From Chloroflexota bacterium (GTDB taxonomy: Bacteria > Chloroflexota > Anaerolineae > UBA4142), in assembly GCA_016219275.1 (NCBI GenBank), contig JACRBM010000052.1, forward strand, positions 62,001 to 126,000: 64,000 nucleotides of DNA, read 5' to 3'. The position numbers and the translations under genes were made by a program. The number at the start of each line of letters is the position of its first letter. Within the stretch, counting starts at the first letter, position 1. The notes below the pieces were generated by a model. It did not search any database and was not told where the DNA came from. It saw only the letters and a program-made list of their open reading frames with translations. This document shows positions 50,903-61,075 of the stretch, in pieces.

Positions 50903-51274
50903 ATGAAAAGTCAACACGAATTCGAAGCCGTGGTCGCGCAAACTCTGGATGATCTGCCGCGCGATCTGGCGCGCCACATCGCGAACGTCGCCATCGTCGT
51001 CGAAGAAATCCCGGACGACGATACGCTCGACGCGGCAGATGTGGATGACCCGCTGACCTTGCTCGGTTTCTATCACGGCATTCCGCTCACCGAACGCACG
51101 CACGATTACGGCTTGGTCCCGCCGGACAAGATCAGCATCTATCGTCAACCGATTCTCGCGAGTTGCCTGGATGATAACGCGGTGCGCGCGTGCATTCGCC
51201 GCACCGTGCTCCACGAACTCGCGCACTATTTTGGCATTGACGACGACCGTCTGGAAGAACTGGGAGCGTACTGA
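50903..51274 (+). CDS. Zincin-like metallopeptidase family protein
   Basis: 123 aa from the ATG at 50903. The HExxH motif is in RRTVLHELAHYFGIDDDRLE (His-Glu-Leu-Ala-His near residue 108), with a following acidic LEELGAY end. FEAVVAQTLDDLPRDLARHI and LLGFYHGIPLTERTHDYGLV are the conserved blocks of the small minimal-zincin (DUF1025-like) family. Its substrate is unknown. There is no ribosome site; a perfect promoter ends 7 nt upstream. The M20 peptidase follows 33 bp later and may share the transcript. Confidence 0.88.
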   Translation: MKSQHEFEAVVAQTLDDLPRDLARHIANVAIVVEEIPDDDTLDAADVDDPLTLLGFYHGIPLTERTHDYGLVPPDKISIYRQPILASCLDDNAVRACIRRTVLHELAHYFGIDDDRLEELGAY

Positions 51275-51307
51275 TACGAATTGCGAAGTGCGTAATTTGG
51301 GAGGATT

Positions 51308-52666
51308 ATGGACAAGTTTCAGACTTACATCAACGACAACCGCGAACGTTTCGTCGTAGAGCTGCAAGACTTGTGTCGCCAGCCGAGCGTCGCCGCGCAA
51401 AACTGGGGCATGCGCGAAACGGCGGACAAAGTGCTCGCGCGTTTGCAAAAGCTGGGCGCGAATGCGCGTCTCATCCCCATCGAAGGCGGCGCGCCGGTCG
51501 TGTACGGCGAAATCGGCAGCGGCGCACGCACGCTGATGATTTACAATCATTACGACGTGCAGCCACCCGAACCGCTCGAACTGTGGGAGAGCGGACCCTG
51601 GGATGCGGCAATTCGCGACGGCAAGTTGTTCGCGCGCGGCGTCTCGGATAACAAGGGCAACTTGATGTGCCGCATCCAAGCCGTCGAAGCGTACCTCGCC
51701 GCGTTTGGCGCGCTGCCGCTCAAGATCAAATTCGTGTACGAGGGCGAGGAAGAAATCGGTAGTATTCATTTGCCGCAATTCGCGCGCGCACATCGCGATT
51801 TGCTGCAAGACGCGGATGGTTGCTTGTGGGAAGCCGGTTACAAAGACGTGAACGACCGTCCGTTACTTTCGTGCGGGGTCAAAGGCATCATCTACGTCGA
51901 ATTGCACGCGCGCGGCGCGAAACGCGATCTGCATTCCGCCTCCGCCGCCATCGTGCCAAATCCGGCGTGGCGCTTGACCTGGGCGCTCGCCACGCTCAAA
52001 GACGCGGATGACAATATCTTGATTGACGATTATCAAACGCACGTGCGTCCGCCGACCGACGCGGAGATGGACGCGCTCAAGGCAATTCCGTACGACGAGG
52101 ACAAGGTCAAAGCCGACCTGGGAATTCCGGCGTTCATCAACGGTCTCACCGGCATCGCACTGCTCAAAAAATATCTGTACGAGCCGACCTGCACGATTTG
52201 CGGATTATATTCCGGCTACATTGGCGAGGGATCGAAAACAGTTTTGCCGAATCACGCGTTCGCCAAGATTGATTTTCGTCTCGTGCCGAATCTCACGCCC
52301 GATCTCGTTCTCGATCTGCTCAAAAAACATTTGGCGCGCCGCGGCTTTGACGACATCGAGGTGATCTTGACCGAAACCGGCGAGGAGGTCGCGCGTTCGC
52401 CGCTCGATTCGGCGCTCGTGCGCGCGGCAGTCGCCGCGGCAAAAGCCGTCTACCCCACCGCCCCGATCCTCTATCCGACGATGGCGGGGAGCGGTCCAAT
52501 GTATCCGTTGTGTCAAGCGTTGGGGATTCCGGCGGTCAGCGCGGGGTGCGGCTGGCACGATTCGCGCAATCACGCGCCGAACGAAAATATTCGGCTGGCG
52601 GATTATTTCGAGCACATGGCGTTCATGCGCGAATTGATCGCTCGGTTCAGTCGCGCGACCACATGA
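51308..52666 (+). CDS. M20-family metallopeptidase (dipeptidase-type)
   Basis: 452 aa. Di-zinc M20 enzyme: His and Asp in MIYNHYDVQPPEPLELWESG, bridging Asp in GVSDNKGNL, catalytic Glu in VYEGEEEIGSIHL, metal His in DSRNHAPNEN, and dimer-domain RDLHSASAAIVPNPAW. It resembles cytosolic non-specific dipeptidases and related CPG2-like enzymes. GGAGG lies 7 nt before the ATG. Its 3' end overlaps the convergent GGDEF gene by 20 bp, with no room for a terminator. Confidence 0.93.
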   Translation: MDKFQTYINDNRERFVVELQDLCRQPSVAAQNWGMRETADKVLARLQKLGANARLIPIEGGAPVVYGEIGSGARTLMIYNHYDVQPPEPLELWESGPWDAAIRDGKLFARGVSDNKGNLMCRIQAVEAYLAAFGALPLKIKFVYEGEEEIGSIHLPQFARAHRDLLQDADGCLWEAGYKDVNDRPLLSCGVKGIIYVELHARGAKRDLHSASAAIVPNPAWRLTWALATLKDADDNILIDDYQTHVRPPTDAEMDALKAIPYDEDKVKADLGIPAFINGLTGIALLKKYLYEPTCTICGLYSGYIGEGSKTVLPNHAFAKIDFRLVPNLTPDLVLDLLKKHLARRGFDDIEVILTETGEEVARSPLDSALVRAAVAAAKAVYPTAPILYPTMAGSGPMYPLCQALGIPAVSAGCGWHDSRNHAPNENIRLADYFEHMAFMRELIARFSRATT

Positions 52667-55160
52667 CAACTTGATCGCGTCCGCGCGCTTTGGCGCGATA
52701 CAACGCGCGATCCGCGCGGTCAATCAATTCGTCCACGGTATGCGCGGTTTCCGGGACGGTTGCAATGCCCTGGCTCACAGTGGGCGGCGGGATGCGTTCA
52801 CCGTCGTCATTCGCAATTTCGGTTTGAGCCAGGGTCGCGCGAATCCGTTCGGCGACCCGGGCGGCGTGGGTGCTGTTCGCGCCGGGCAACGCGATGCCGA
52901 ATTCTTCGCCACCCCAGCGACCGACGAAATCGTTCTGCTTGATGTGCGCCCGAATCGCTTGCACCGTGACGGTGAGCACGTGATCGCCTGCTACGTGCCC
53001 ATACGTATCGTTGTATTGTTTATAGTTATCCAGGTCGAGCATGATCAAGGCGAGTGGAGCGTATCTTTCGCCGACTCGGCGCAACTCCTCGATGAACGCG
53101 CCATGATTCAGCGCGCCGGTCAAACTATCGTGCCGCGCCTGCTCGCGTAATTCCTCGCGCAAGCGCGTATTTGCGATGGCGACGGCGGCGTGATTGGCGA
53201 ACGCCATAACCAGGTCACTGTGCTCACGCGCAAACGCACGCGCGGTTGCGCTGAACATACCAATCTGCCCGATCACCTCCCCGCGCGCGATGAGCGGCGC
53301 GCCCATCCATGCCTGCTCCAACTCCAAGCCAGCCACATTCACCCACCGTGCATCTAACGCCAATTCGCCAATGATGATTGGCGTCTGCTCGCGCACCATC
53401 TGTTGAAAAATCGCGTTGTCGGAGATATCGAGCGCAGATTTATGCAACGCCGCCCGAGCCGATCCGCGCGCTGCGACTGCGCGCAAAATGGGACCGTCCA
53501 ACAACAAGACTGCCGCGCTATCGTACGGCACGACTTGCGCCAAGCGCACCAACACCGTTTCTAACAGCGGCGTCAATTCGATCACCGAACTGAGCGTGTG
53601 ATCAATCTCACGCAACGTCGCGAGTTGTTTGAACTGTAACTCGACCGATTCAAAGAGGCGCGCATTTTTGATCGCGACCGCGAGCGTATTGCCCACCGCC
53701 CCGAGCCAACGCAATTCCGATTCGCCAAAACGATTGGGCTGGTCGCCCGCCAAACTCAGGACGCCGACTGCTTGCTGGTCAATTGCCAAGGGCACGACGG
53801 CAATCACGCGATACCCCGCTTGCAACATCATGTCGCGCGTGCGCGCGTTCGATTCTTCCAGGTTGACCGCGTGGGGTTGTAGATCGCGCAACGCGTCACC
53901 GCTCAATCCGTCGCCCATCCGGAGATTGAGCATGTGCGCGTGAATGGTGGTCGTCGAGCCGCGTTCCGCACGGAGCACCAGTCGTTCCTGCGTCGGATTG
54001 ACCAACGAGAGCCACGCCCCGCGGATCTGCAACGCCTGGGTCAGTTCGTCGAGCGCGGCATTCAAGATGCTATCCAAATCGAGCGAATGCGTCACGGCGA
54101 AGGCAATCCGATTGAGCGCGGCAAGTTCCGTGGTGCGTTCCGCCACGCGTTGTTCGAGCGTGGCAAACCAGCGCGCGTGATCAATCGCGACGGCAACGCT
54201 CGCGCCAATTGCGCGCAGCAATTCGACGTCGTCGTCGGAGAACCGATGAGTTTGCTGGGTACTCAAATTCAATACGCCCATCACGCAATCGCGCGCGATG
54301 AGCGGCACGGAAATCTGCGTATGGATCGGCACGACTCCGAGCAGCTCGGCGCGGACCCGCGCGTCCGCCGGCACATTCGTTACGATGAGGACGCGGCGTT
54401 GCGCGGCGGCGTCGCCCGTGATCCCTTCGCCGAACGCGTACGGACGAACATGCGCGACCAGATCTGCGAACAGACCACGCACCACGGTCAGAGTTAATCG
54501 CGTCTGCGCTTCGTCCGCAAGAAAAATCGCGCCCTCGCTCACTCCCAGGATCTGCAACGCTTGATCGAGCGCGAGGTTCAACACGCGCTCAAGGTCGAGC
54601 GATTGATTGACCACCCGCGCGACCACACGTTCGGCTTCCAACTCGCGATGCCGGCGCATCAGGGCGTGCGTGCGTTGATGCGCCTTGTCCGCCACCATGC
54701 CGATCAACAACGCGACAAAGCCAAACACTCCGCCCAATATCAACGCATCTGCCAGCCAATCCGTTTGACCGCGCGCCAGCACGACGATCCCATTGCCCAC
54801 AGTGGAAAGCACCGCCGTCCATAACGCGACGCGGAGACTGGTGCGAATTGCCACCGCGGCAATCGAGAGAAAATAAAACGCTACGATCATGGGCATGACG
54901 TGACCGAGCAATAAACCGGCAGTCGTCACGATGAGCGTGTTGGCAAGCGGCGCGATCACGGTGTCGGTACTGGTATTTCCCAAGTCGCGTCTCGTCATGC
55001 TCGCCGTGTAGAACGCGCCCACGATGGCAAGCGCCAACACCGCCACACGCGTATCATCGCCAATCGGCAGGGTCGTCGTCAGCAACCATCCAATCGGGAT
55101 CAACACAAAAATCCCGATGAGGAAAATACGATCGGGAATAAGTTTACGCGAGTCGTTCAT
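52647..55160 (-). CDS. Diguanylate cyclase with membrane, GAF and GGDEF domains
   Basis: 837 aa. Five to six membrane helices (about 10-155), then three GAF-like domains (about 185-345, 350-500, 515-665) and a GGDEF domain (about 675-837). Signature: RWGGEEFGIALPG, with LIMLDLDNYKQYNDTYGHVAGD upstream. The inhibitory I-site RxxD reads KQND just before the signature, so product inhibition may be weak. It makes c-di-GMP from two GTP. Its ATG overlaps the HD-GYP stop (ATGA at 55157-55160), so synthase and hydrolase are made together. Confidence 0.93.
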   Translation of the reverse strand: MNDSRKLIPDRIFLIGIFVLIPIGWLLTTTLPIGDDTRVAVLALAIVGAFYTASMTRRDLGNTSTDTVIAPLANTLIVTTAGLLLGHVMPMIVAFYFLSIAAVAIRTSLRVALWTAVLSTVGNGIVVLARGQTDWLADALILGGVFGFVALLIGMVADKAHQRTHALMRRHRELEAERVVARVVNQSLDLERVLNLALDQALQILGVSEGAIFLADEAQTRLTLTVVRGLFADLVAHVRPYAFGEGITGDAAAQRRVLIVTNVPADARVRAELLGVVPIHTQISVPLIARDCVMGVLNLSTQQTHRFSDDDVELLRAIGASVAVAIDHARWFATLEQRVAERTTELAALNRIAFAVTHSLDLDSILNAALDELTQALQIRGAWLSLVNPTQERLVLRAERGSTTTIHAHMLNLRMGDGLSGDALRDLQPHAVNLEESNARTRDMMLQAGYRVIAVVPLAIDQQAVGVLSLAGDQPNRFGESELRWLGAVGNTLAVAIKNARLFESVELQFKQLATLREIDHTLSSVIELTPLLETVLVRLAQVVPYDSAAVLLLDGPILRAVAARGSARAALHKSALDISDNAIFQQMVREQTPIIIGELALDARWVNVAGLELEQAWMGAPLIARGEVIGQIGMFSATARAFAREHSDLVMAFANHAAVAIANTRLREELREQARHDSLTGALNHGAFIEELRRVGERYAPLALIMLDLDNYKQYNDTYGHVAGDHVLTVTVQAIRAHIKQNDFVGRWGGEEFGIALPGANSTHAARVAERIRATLAQTEIANDDGERIPPPTVSQGIATVPETAHTVDELIDRADRALYRAKARGRDQVVMWSRD

Positions 55161-58100
55161 GTTGCATCCGGCGGGTGGTGCGCAAACAAACGCACAAAGA
55201 TTTCGACGATGCGCGGATCGAACTGCGTATCCGCATGGCGTTCCAATTCCGTGACGGCGAGTTGGTGCGAACGCGCGCGTTTGTAAACGCGCCGGTCGGT
55301 GATCGCGCTGTACGCGTCCACCACCGTGAGGATGCGCGCGCCGATGGGAATCGCTTCGCCCGCCAGCCCATCCGGATAACCCGCGCCGTCAAAGCGTTCG
55401 TGGTGATGGCGCACGATGCGCGCCGCGCCTGCCAGACGCGGTACGGGCGCGAGGATTTGTTCGCCGATGATCGGATGCTGCCGCATTTTCTGCCACTCGT
55501 CACCATCCAGTTCGGACGACTTTTGCAGAATCGCGTCCGGCACGCCGATCTTGCCGACATCGTGCAAGATCGCGCCAAAACGCAAGTCTTCCAACTCGCG
55601 CGGGGAGAGACCCACTTCGCGCCCAATCGTCAACGACAAGACCGCCAACCGCTGGGCGTGGTTTGCGGTGTACGTATCCTTGACGTCAATCGCCTGCCCG
55701 AGCGCGAGTACGGTTTGCACGTATGCGCCTTCGATTTGCGTGAACAACTCGGCGCGATGTAACGCACTCGCGGTTTGATCGCCGATGCTACGCGCGAGGC
55801 GCAACTTGTCGTCGTCGAACGGCTCGCGTTGCTCGCTACGCGCTTCACCCAGCATCAAACAACCAAACGCGCGCCCACCAACGCGCAGTGGCATCACACA
55901 GACCACACGCGCCCAATCGAGCAACAGCGCCTCGCGTTCCAAGTCCGTCAGCGTCGGGTCGTCCGCGTGAAGCAACAGAGGCGTGCCATCGTTCGGCACG
56001 CGGTGCAGCACGGGTAAATTCGCCAACGCGTCGCGGCGTCCCACGCGGAGATCTTGTCCGATCAGGCGCAATGGATTGGCGGAGCGAATCGTCAAGAAAC
56101 CATTTTCGTAAAACGCGATGCGCGCGAAGGTGACGCGAATCGTCTCGACCGTCCGTTGTGTGACCACGTTCATCATCGCCTCGGCGTCGTTCAACTCGGC
56201 GAGTGTGCGCGAAAGATTATAGAGCGTGCCCAGTTCCGCGCGGCGCGCTTGCTCGGCTTCAAAGAGCCGCGTGTTTTCAATCGCAATCGCAATCGCGTTC
56301 GCGATTTGTTGCAGCGTCGGTAAATGCGTCGCGTCAAAGTTTCTGATCTGCCGACTCATGATGTTCAATGCGCCAATCGCTCGGTCGCCGATCATCAGCG
56401 GCATGTTGACGCGCGAACGATAACCGGCATCGCGCAACACGCGCTCGCCGGCATAGTCGGCTTCATCGTTCAGATCGTCCGTCACATGCACGCGCCCCGC
56501 GAGCACGTCATCTGCCGCCGCCGTGGCGGAAATCGGAAAACGCGTGCCTTCGCTCAATTCCGCGTGTGGCTGATCGAGCACGAACATCGTCACGTGCGTG
56601 CGCGTGTCGTCGAGCAACGCCAGACTCACGCGGTCGCACGCGACCAGCGCGTGAACGCCTTCGACAATCGCCGGGAACGCGGCGCGTACATCCATCGCGC
56701 GGTTGAGCGCGCGCGTAATATCATTGATGATCGTTTGCTCGCGCGCGCGGCGTTGCACTTCTTCGAACAACTGCGCGTGATCGAGCGCGACGCCGGCGTG
56801 ATCGGCGAGCGCGCGCAAGAAATCCAAGTCGGCTTGGTGGAACGCGCCCACCTGCGGACTTTGCAAGTCAATCGTGCCGATCACATTGCCGCCGCGAATC
56901 ATCGGCACGATCAACTCCGCACGCGTCGTCGAAACAAACTCGACATAGTCCGCCGTAGCGCACACGTCGTCCACGCACACCACTTGGCGCGTGCGATACG
57001 CCCGCCCATTGAGTCCCGCGTCCAATGCCAGGCGGTTCGCGTGCGTGTGTTGCGCCAGTTCGGCGTCAAACCCGCGCAACGCGCGGTACGAAAAGTGATT
57101 CGCCGCGCGGTTGACGATGCAGAGACAACCGTGCGTCGCGCCGGTCGCGCGCATCGCCACATCAATCACCGCGTCGAGAATCGCATCGGTCTCCAGCGTG
57201 CTATTGAGCGTCCGTCCAACGTGATACAGCGTAGCCATTTGATCGGCGCGGTGTGTGATCTCGTCGAACAAGCGCGCGTTCTCGATCATGGCGGCGGCTT
57301 GATTCGCGAACAAGGTCAGCAGTCGCGCGTCGTCGTGCGTAAAACGACGCTGCGCCACATCGTCCAGCAGATCGAGCGCGCCGATGACCTTGCCCTGCCA
57401 AATCATCGGCACACAGACGACCGCCGTATACGGTTGGTCCTTTTCGTACGTTGCCGCGCGTCCCGACCACACGCGGTAATCGTCAATCACGAGCGGTTCG
57501 CCGGTCATGACGACCGTGCCTGCCGCGCCTTCACCGTACCGCAACACCACGCCGGTATAATCGCGCGGCGTGTGGTAGCTGACCAGGCAATGCACCGCGC
57601 GGCGTTCCGCGTCGCAAAGATACAACTCGCCGCCGCCGTGCGCGTTCAACAGACCGACGGCGCGCTCGATGATCATATTCAGTAACACCGGCAACTCGCG
57701 CGGCGTTGCTAGATCGCGCGTCGTTTCGTACAGCGCGGCGAATTCGCGCGCGCGTTGTTCGACTTGTTCGAACAGCCGCCCGTTTTCGAGCGCGACCGCG
57801 GCTTGCCCGGCAAGCGTAACGAAGAAATCAATTTCCTCTGCCGAGAACTCGCGCCAGGTTCGCATGCCCATATCGAGCACGCCGATCACGCGATTTTCGA
57901 CGCGCATCGGCACACCCAGGTACGATACGATACCTTCGTTGACGGATGCGTCATCGCTCAACCAGCGTGGATCGGCGCTCACATCCAGCAACGCCAGGGG
58001 TTGCGCGTGCTGCACGATCCAGCCCGCCGCGCCTTCGCCCACCTGGAACGTGATCGCGCGCCACGACTCAGTGCGCGCGCCGCGCTGGGCAATCGTCTTG

Positions 58101-60688
58101 AGTTGCTGGGTCGGCGCGTCAATCAAGAGTACGGAGCACAGGTCCGCGCGCATCTGCCGCATCGTGTGTTCCAACAAAACTTGCAGGCGATCCGTTTGAC
58201 TGAGCATCGTCGTAATCGCCAGGTCAATTTCGTGCAAGGCGCTGACGTGCGCCAAACGTTCGTGCGCCTGTTCGACCGATTTGGCTTTGGCAACCGCGAG
58301 CGAGAGTTGCGCGGCGGCTTGTTCCGCGCGCGCAATTTCGTCGGAAGTAAATTGACGCGGCGTATCGTAGAACAACATCAACGCGCCCAGTTTCTCGTCG
58401 CCGGCGATGAGCGGCAAACCCAGAATCGAGCGCATACCAAACAGCGCGAGCAGACGCGGGCTGAGGTACGGCGTATCAGACACGTCTTCGATCACAAGCG
58501 CGTGACCAACGCTCAACGCGGATGAAGTGATCGTAACTTCGCCGGGAATCGCGTCCAGCGTCGCGAAGGAATCGCGCCAACGACCGTACGCGGCGACTGG
58601 GATCGCGCGCTGGGTTGCGGCGTCCCACCGCGTAACGTGGCAATGGTCCGCGTGGAACAGCTCACCCACCCGGTCGGCAAGCATTTGCATCAACTCGCGC
58701 ATCGTGGGCGCGCGCATCGCGGCGCGCCCGATCTCGTTGAGCAAAACGAGATCGCGGGCGCGGCGGTGCGTTTCGTCATAGAGCCGCGCGTTCGCGATCG
58801 CAATCGCGGCTTGGTAACCGATCCCGTTCAGCAACGTCAGGTGGGCGTCGCTGTACGCGTTCACCTGATAACTCTGCGCGGACATCACGCCGATGACCGA
58901 CTCGCCCACAGCAAGCGGCACAAACAACATCGAGGCGGATTTGTGCGCCGCGTCGCCGCCGTGTTGTTGCGCGTCGCACATCGCCAGCTCTTCCGCCGAG
59001 CGATTGATCCGGAAACCTTGGCGGGTCAGGATCACCTGCCACATCGTCGTACTTGGCGCGCGACTATCGTTCGCCGGAAGACGCTGACCTCCGTCGTACA
59101 TGAGGGGCCACGACACGGTGTCGCTATCTGAATCGTACAAACAAATAAAAAAGACATCCAGCGGCAACACGCGACATGTTTGCCGGTAGATGGTTTCGAG
59201 CACCTGTTCCAGATTCGACAGCGTAGACACCGCGCGACCGATTTCGTCGAGCGTCGAAAGTTGTGCGGCGCGCGCGCGCGTTTCTTCGAGCAAGCGCGCC
59301 TTGTCAATCGCGAGCGAGAGTTGCGCGGCGGCTTGTTCGGCGCGCGCGATCTCCGCGGGCGAAAAACGGCGCGGTGCGTCGAACATCACGATCACCGCGC
59401 CCAGTTTGGCGTCGCCGGCGATCAAGGGCAAACCCAACGCCGAACGCGTGGCGAACTGGGACACGATGCGCGCGCTGATGTACGGCGTATTTGCCGTATC
59501 TTCAATCGCCAGCACGTGACCGGCGCGCAAAACTGAGGCGGTCAAGGTCGTCTCGCCGGGGATCGGCTCGAGCGCGGCGAAGCGGTCGCGCCACTGACCG
59601 TACGCGGCGGCGGGGATGGTGCGTTGCGTCGCTTCATCCCACAACGTGATGTGACAACTATCGGCGCGGAACATTTCGCCCATGCGATTCGCGAGCGTAT
59701 GCAGCAATTCCGGCATCGTCGCCGCGCCAATCGCGGCGCGCGTGACATCATTGAGCAACGCCAGGTGGCGCGTCCGCTCGTTGAGCACACCGTCTATTTG
59801 CTCACGCGCGATCGCCGCGCCGAGTGTGCTCGCCGCCATGCCCAGCGCCTCGATTTCGGTCGTCGTCCAGTCGCGCTCGGACACGCATTCGTCGAAACCG
59901 AGAAAGCCCCACCATTCGTCGTTCACGAAAATTGGCATGCATACGAGCGCGCGCACGCCTTGCAGTTCGAGAAAGGCGCACTCGTTCGCCGGCAGGGCGC
60001 GCACGTTGCCCACGACCGGTTGGTTTTGTTGCAAGAGCGTGAGCCAGCGCGCCGCGCCGATCGCATGATAAGCGTACTCGGCAGAGATTTTTTGCGGCGC
60101 GATACCTGGGGCAACCCATTCGGCAAGCGCGCGGCACCTGAGCGCGCCCTGCGCGTCCGTAAGATTTTCACGGAGATAGACGCGACTGACGCCGGTCGCC
60201 TCACCCAGACGCGCGAGCGCGGGACGAATTTCCTGCCGCCAATCCAGGTTCTTGAGAAATTGCTCGGCGGAAAAACGGATGGCATGGAGAATCGCTTCGC
60301 GCCGTTGCGCGGCGGCGCGCGCGTGAGAGGATGCGGTCGCCGCGCGCGCAGTCCATTGCATCCCGGCGACCACCGCCACACCCAGACCAACTAACTCAAA
60401 CATGGAAGGAACGATCACGCGCCACGCGTTCGGCGCGCGCGCCAACGTGTCCAAGACATGGAGCCAACGTCCCAGCGCGAAGATGGACGAGCCGGCGAGG
60501 AGAAGGTCAAGACCCCGGCGCGCAAAAACAAAACAAGCCACCCAGGTCGCGAGAAAAAAGGTGACCTGAGCGAGCAATGTACTCAAATCGAATGGCGCAC
60601 CAATTGGAAACGCGGCAAACCAAACAAGTGTTATGACGGCGATGGTTGTTGGGAACAGCCAGACACGCCAAGAACCTAGTCGGGACAT
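55157..60688 (-). CDS. Multi-GAF HD-GYP phosphodiesterase (1843 aa)
   Basis: An N-terminal membrane block (about 10-120) is followed by about nine tandem GAF domains (about 140-1690) and a C-terminal HD-GYP domain. HD-GYP motifs: HAQRLAVLSL, LHDVGKIGVPDAIL (HD, about residue 1708), RHHHERFDGAGYPDGLAGEA (GYP, about 1767) and VDAYSAIT. Hydrolyses c-di-GMP. GAF2 (about 305-475) and GAF4 (about 640-810) are near-repeats, so the array grew by duplication. Coupled by ATGA to the GGDEF gene downstream. Ligands unknown. Confidence 0.93.
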   Translation of the reverse strand: MSRLGSWRVWLFPTTIAVITLVWFAAFPIGAPFDLSTLLAQVTFFLATWVACFVFARRGLDLLLAGSSIFALGRWLHVLDTLARAPNAWRVIVPSMFELVGLGVAVVAGMQWTARAATASSHARAAAQRREAILHAIRFSAEQFLKNLDWRQEIRPALARLGEATGVSRVYLRENLTDAQGALRCRALAEWVAPGIAPQKISAEYAYHAIGAARWLTLLQQNQPVVGNVRALPANECAFLELQGVRALVCMPIFVNDEWWGFLGFDECVSERDWTTTEIEALGMAASTLGAAIAREQIDGVLNERTRHLALLNDVTRAAIGAATMPELLHTLANRMGEMFRADSCHITLWDEATQRTIPAAAYGQWRDRFAALEPIPGETTLTASVLRAGHVLAIEDTANTPYISARIVSQFATRSALGLPLIAGDAKLGAVIVMFDAPRRFSPAEIARAEQAAAQLSLAIDKARLLEETRARAAQLSTLDEIGRAVSTLSNLEQVLETIYRQTCRVLPLDVFFICLYDSDSDTVSWPLMYDGGQRLPANDSRAPSTTMWQVILTRQGFRINRSAEELAMCDAQQHGGDAAHKSASMLFVPLAVGESVIGVMSAQSYQVNAYSDAHLTLLNGIGYQAAIAIANARLYDETHRRARDLVLLNEIGRAAMRAPTMRELMQMLADRVGELFHADHCHVTRWDAATQRAIPVAAYGRWRDSFATLDAIPGEVTITSSALSVGHALVIEDVSDTPYLSPRLLALFGMRSILGLPLIAGDEKLGALMLFYDTPRQFTSDEIARAEQAAAQLSLAVAKAKSVEQAHERLAHVSALHEIDLAITTMLSQTDRLQVLLEHTMRQMRADLCSVLLIDAPTQQLKTIAQRGARTESWRAITFQVGEGAAGWIVQHAQPLALLDVSADPRWLSDDASVNEGIVSYLGVPMRVENRVIGVLDMGMRTWREFSAEEIDFFVTLAGQAAVALENGRLFEQVEQRAREFAALYETTRDLATPRELPVLLNMIIERAVGLLNAHGGGELYLCDAERRAVHCLVSYHTPRDYTGVVLRYGEGAAGTVVMTGEPLVIDDYRVWSGRAATYEKDQPYTAVVCVPMIWQGKVIGALDLLDDVAQRRFTHDDARLLTLFANQAAAMIENARLFDEITHRADQMATLYHVGRTLNSTLETDAILDAVIDVAMRATGATHGCLCIVNRAANHFSYRALRGFDAELAQHTHANRLALDAGLNGRAYRTRQVVCVDDVCATADYVEFVSTTRAELIVPMIRGGNVIGTIDLQSPQVGAFHQADLDFLRALADHAGVALDHAQLFEEVQRRAREQTIINDITRALNRAMDVRAAFPAIVEGVHALVACDRVSLALLDDTRTHVTMFVLDQPHAELSEGTRFPISATAAADDVLAGRVHVTDDLNDEADYAGERVLRDAGYRSRVNMPLMIGDRAIGALNIMSRQIRNFDATHLPTLQQIANAIAIAIENTRLFEAEQARRAELGTLYNLSRTLAELNDAEAMMNVVTQRTVETIRVTFARIAFYENGFLTIRSANPLRLIGQDLRVGRRDALANLPVLHRVPNDGTPLLLHADDPTLTDLEREALLLDWARVVCVMPLRVGGRAFGCLMLGEARSEQREPFDDDKLRLARSIGDQTASALHRAELFTQIEGAYVQTVLALGQAIDVKDTYTANHAQRLAVLSLTIGREVGLSPRELEDLRFGAILHDVGKIGVPDAILQKSSELDGDEWQKMRQHPIIGEQILAPVPRLAGAARIVRHHHERFDGAGYPDGLAGEAIPIGARILTVVDAYSAITDRRVYKRARSHQLAVTELERHADTQFDPRIVEIFVRLFAHHPPDAT

Positions 60689-60784
60689 AATGAGTTTTCA
60701 ACCTATCGGGAATTATTCTAACACAACTCCCTGTGAACGTCCATGCGACCGTAGGACCGGTGTGTGCGTTAAAATTTTGGAATA

Positions 60785-60850
60785 CTCAACCTTGCGAAGG
60801 TTTTGACGACAAATCATATATGATTGCCGTTCAACCTTCGCAAGGTTTTT
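60785..60850. repeat. Inverted repeat AACCTTGCGAAGGTT
   Basis: CAACCTTGCGAAGGTTTTG and TTCAACCTTCGCAAGGTTTT face each other around a TCATATATGATT palindrome. The same AACCTTGCGAAGGTTC word occurs twice in the C25 leader (17497-17600). Confidence 0.8.
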
Positions 60851-60905
60851 TCACCACCCAAAAACTTGGCGCACACCTGTAGGACCGAATCAGGGTAAGT
60901 CCGAG

Positions 60906-60982
60906 TGTCACTGCGAGCGGAGCGAAGCAGTCCCCAAGCGGCTTGCGATTGCTTCGCAACCGTTTCGCGGCTCGCAATGACA
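60906..60982. repeat. Palindrome TGTCACTGCGAGC family, copy 2
   Basis: Outer arms TGTCACTGCGAGC (60906-60918) and GCTCGCAATGACA (60970-60982), inner AGCGAAGCAGTCCCCAAGCG and GCGATTGCTTCGCAACCG. Clear relative of 50746-50830. Confidence 0.88.
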
Positions 60983-61046
60983 GACGGGCGCGACTCGACG
61001 CGGTATGGGGCGCGACCCGGCGTGCTCACGCGATTGCAAATTCCGT

Positions 61047-61075
61047 TTGCGTGATTCTTCGTTTGGTGCTAAACT
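61047..61075 (+). promoter_or_regulatory. Promoter of the penicillin-binding protein gene
   Basis: TTGCGT (61047-61052), 17-nt spacer, TAAACT (61070-61075), with AAGGAG at 61093-61098 and the start at 61107. Confidence 0.65.
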
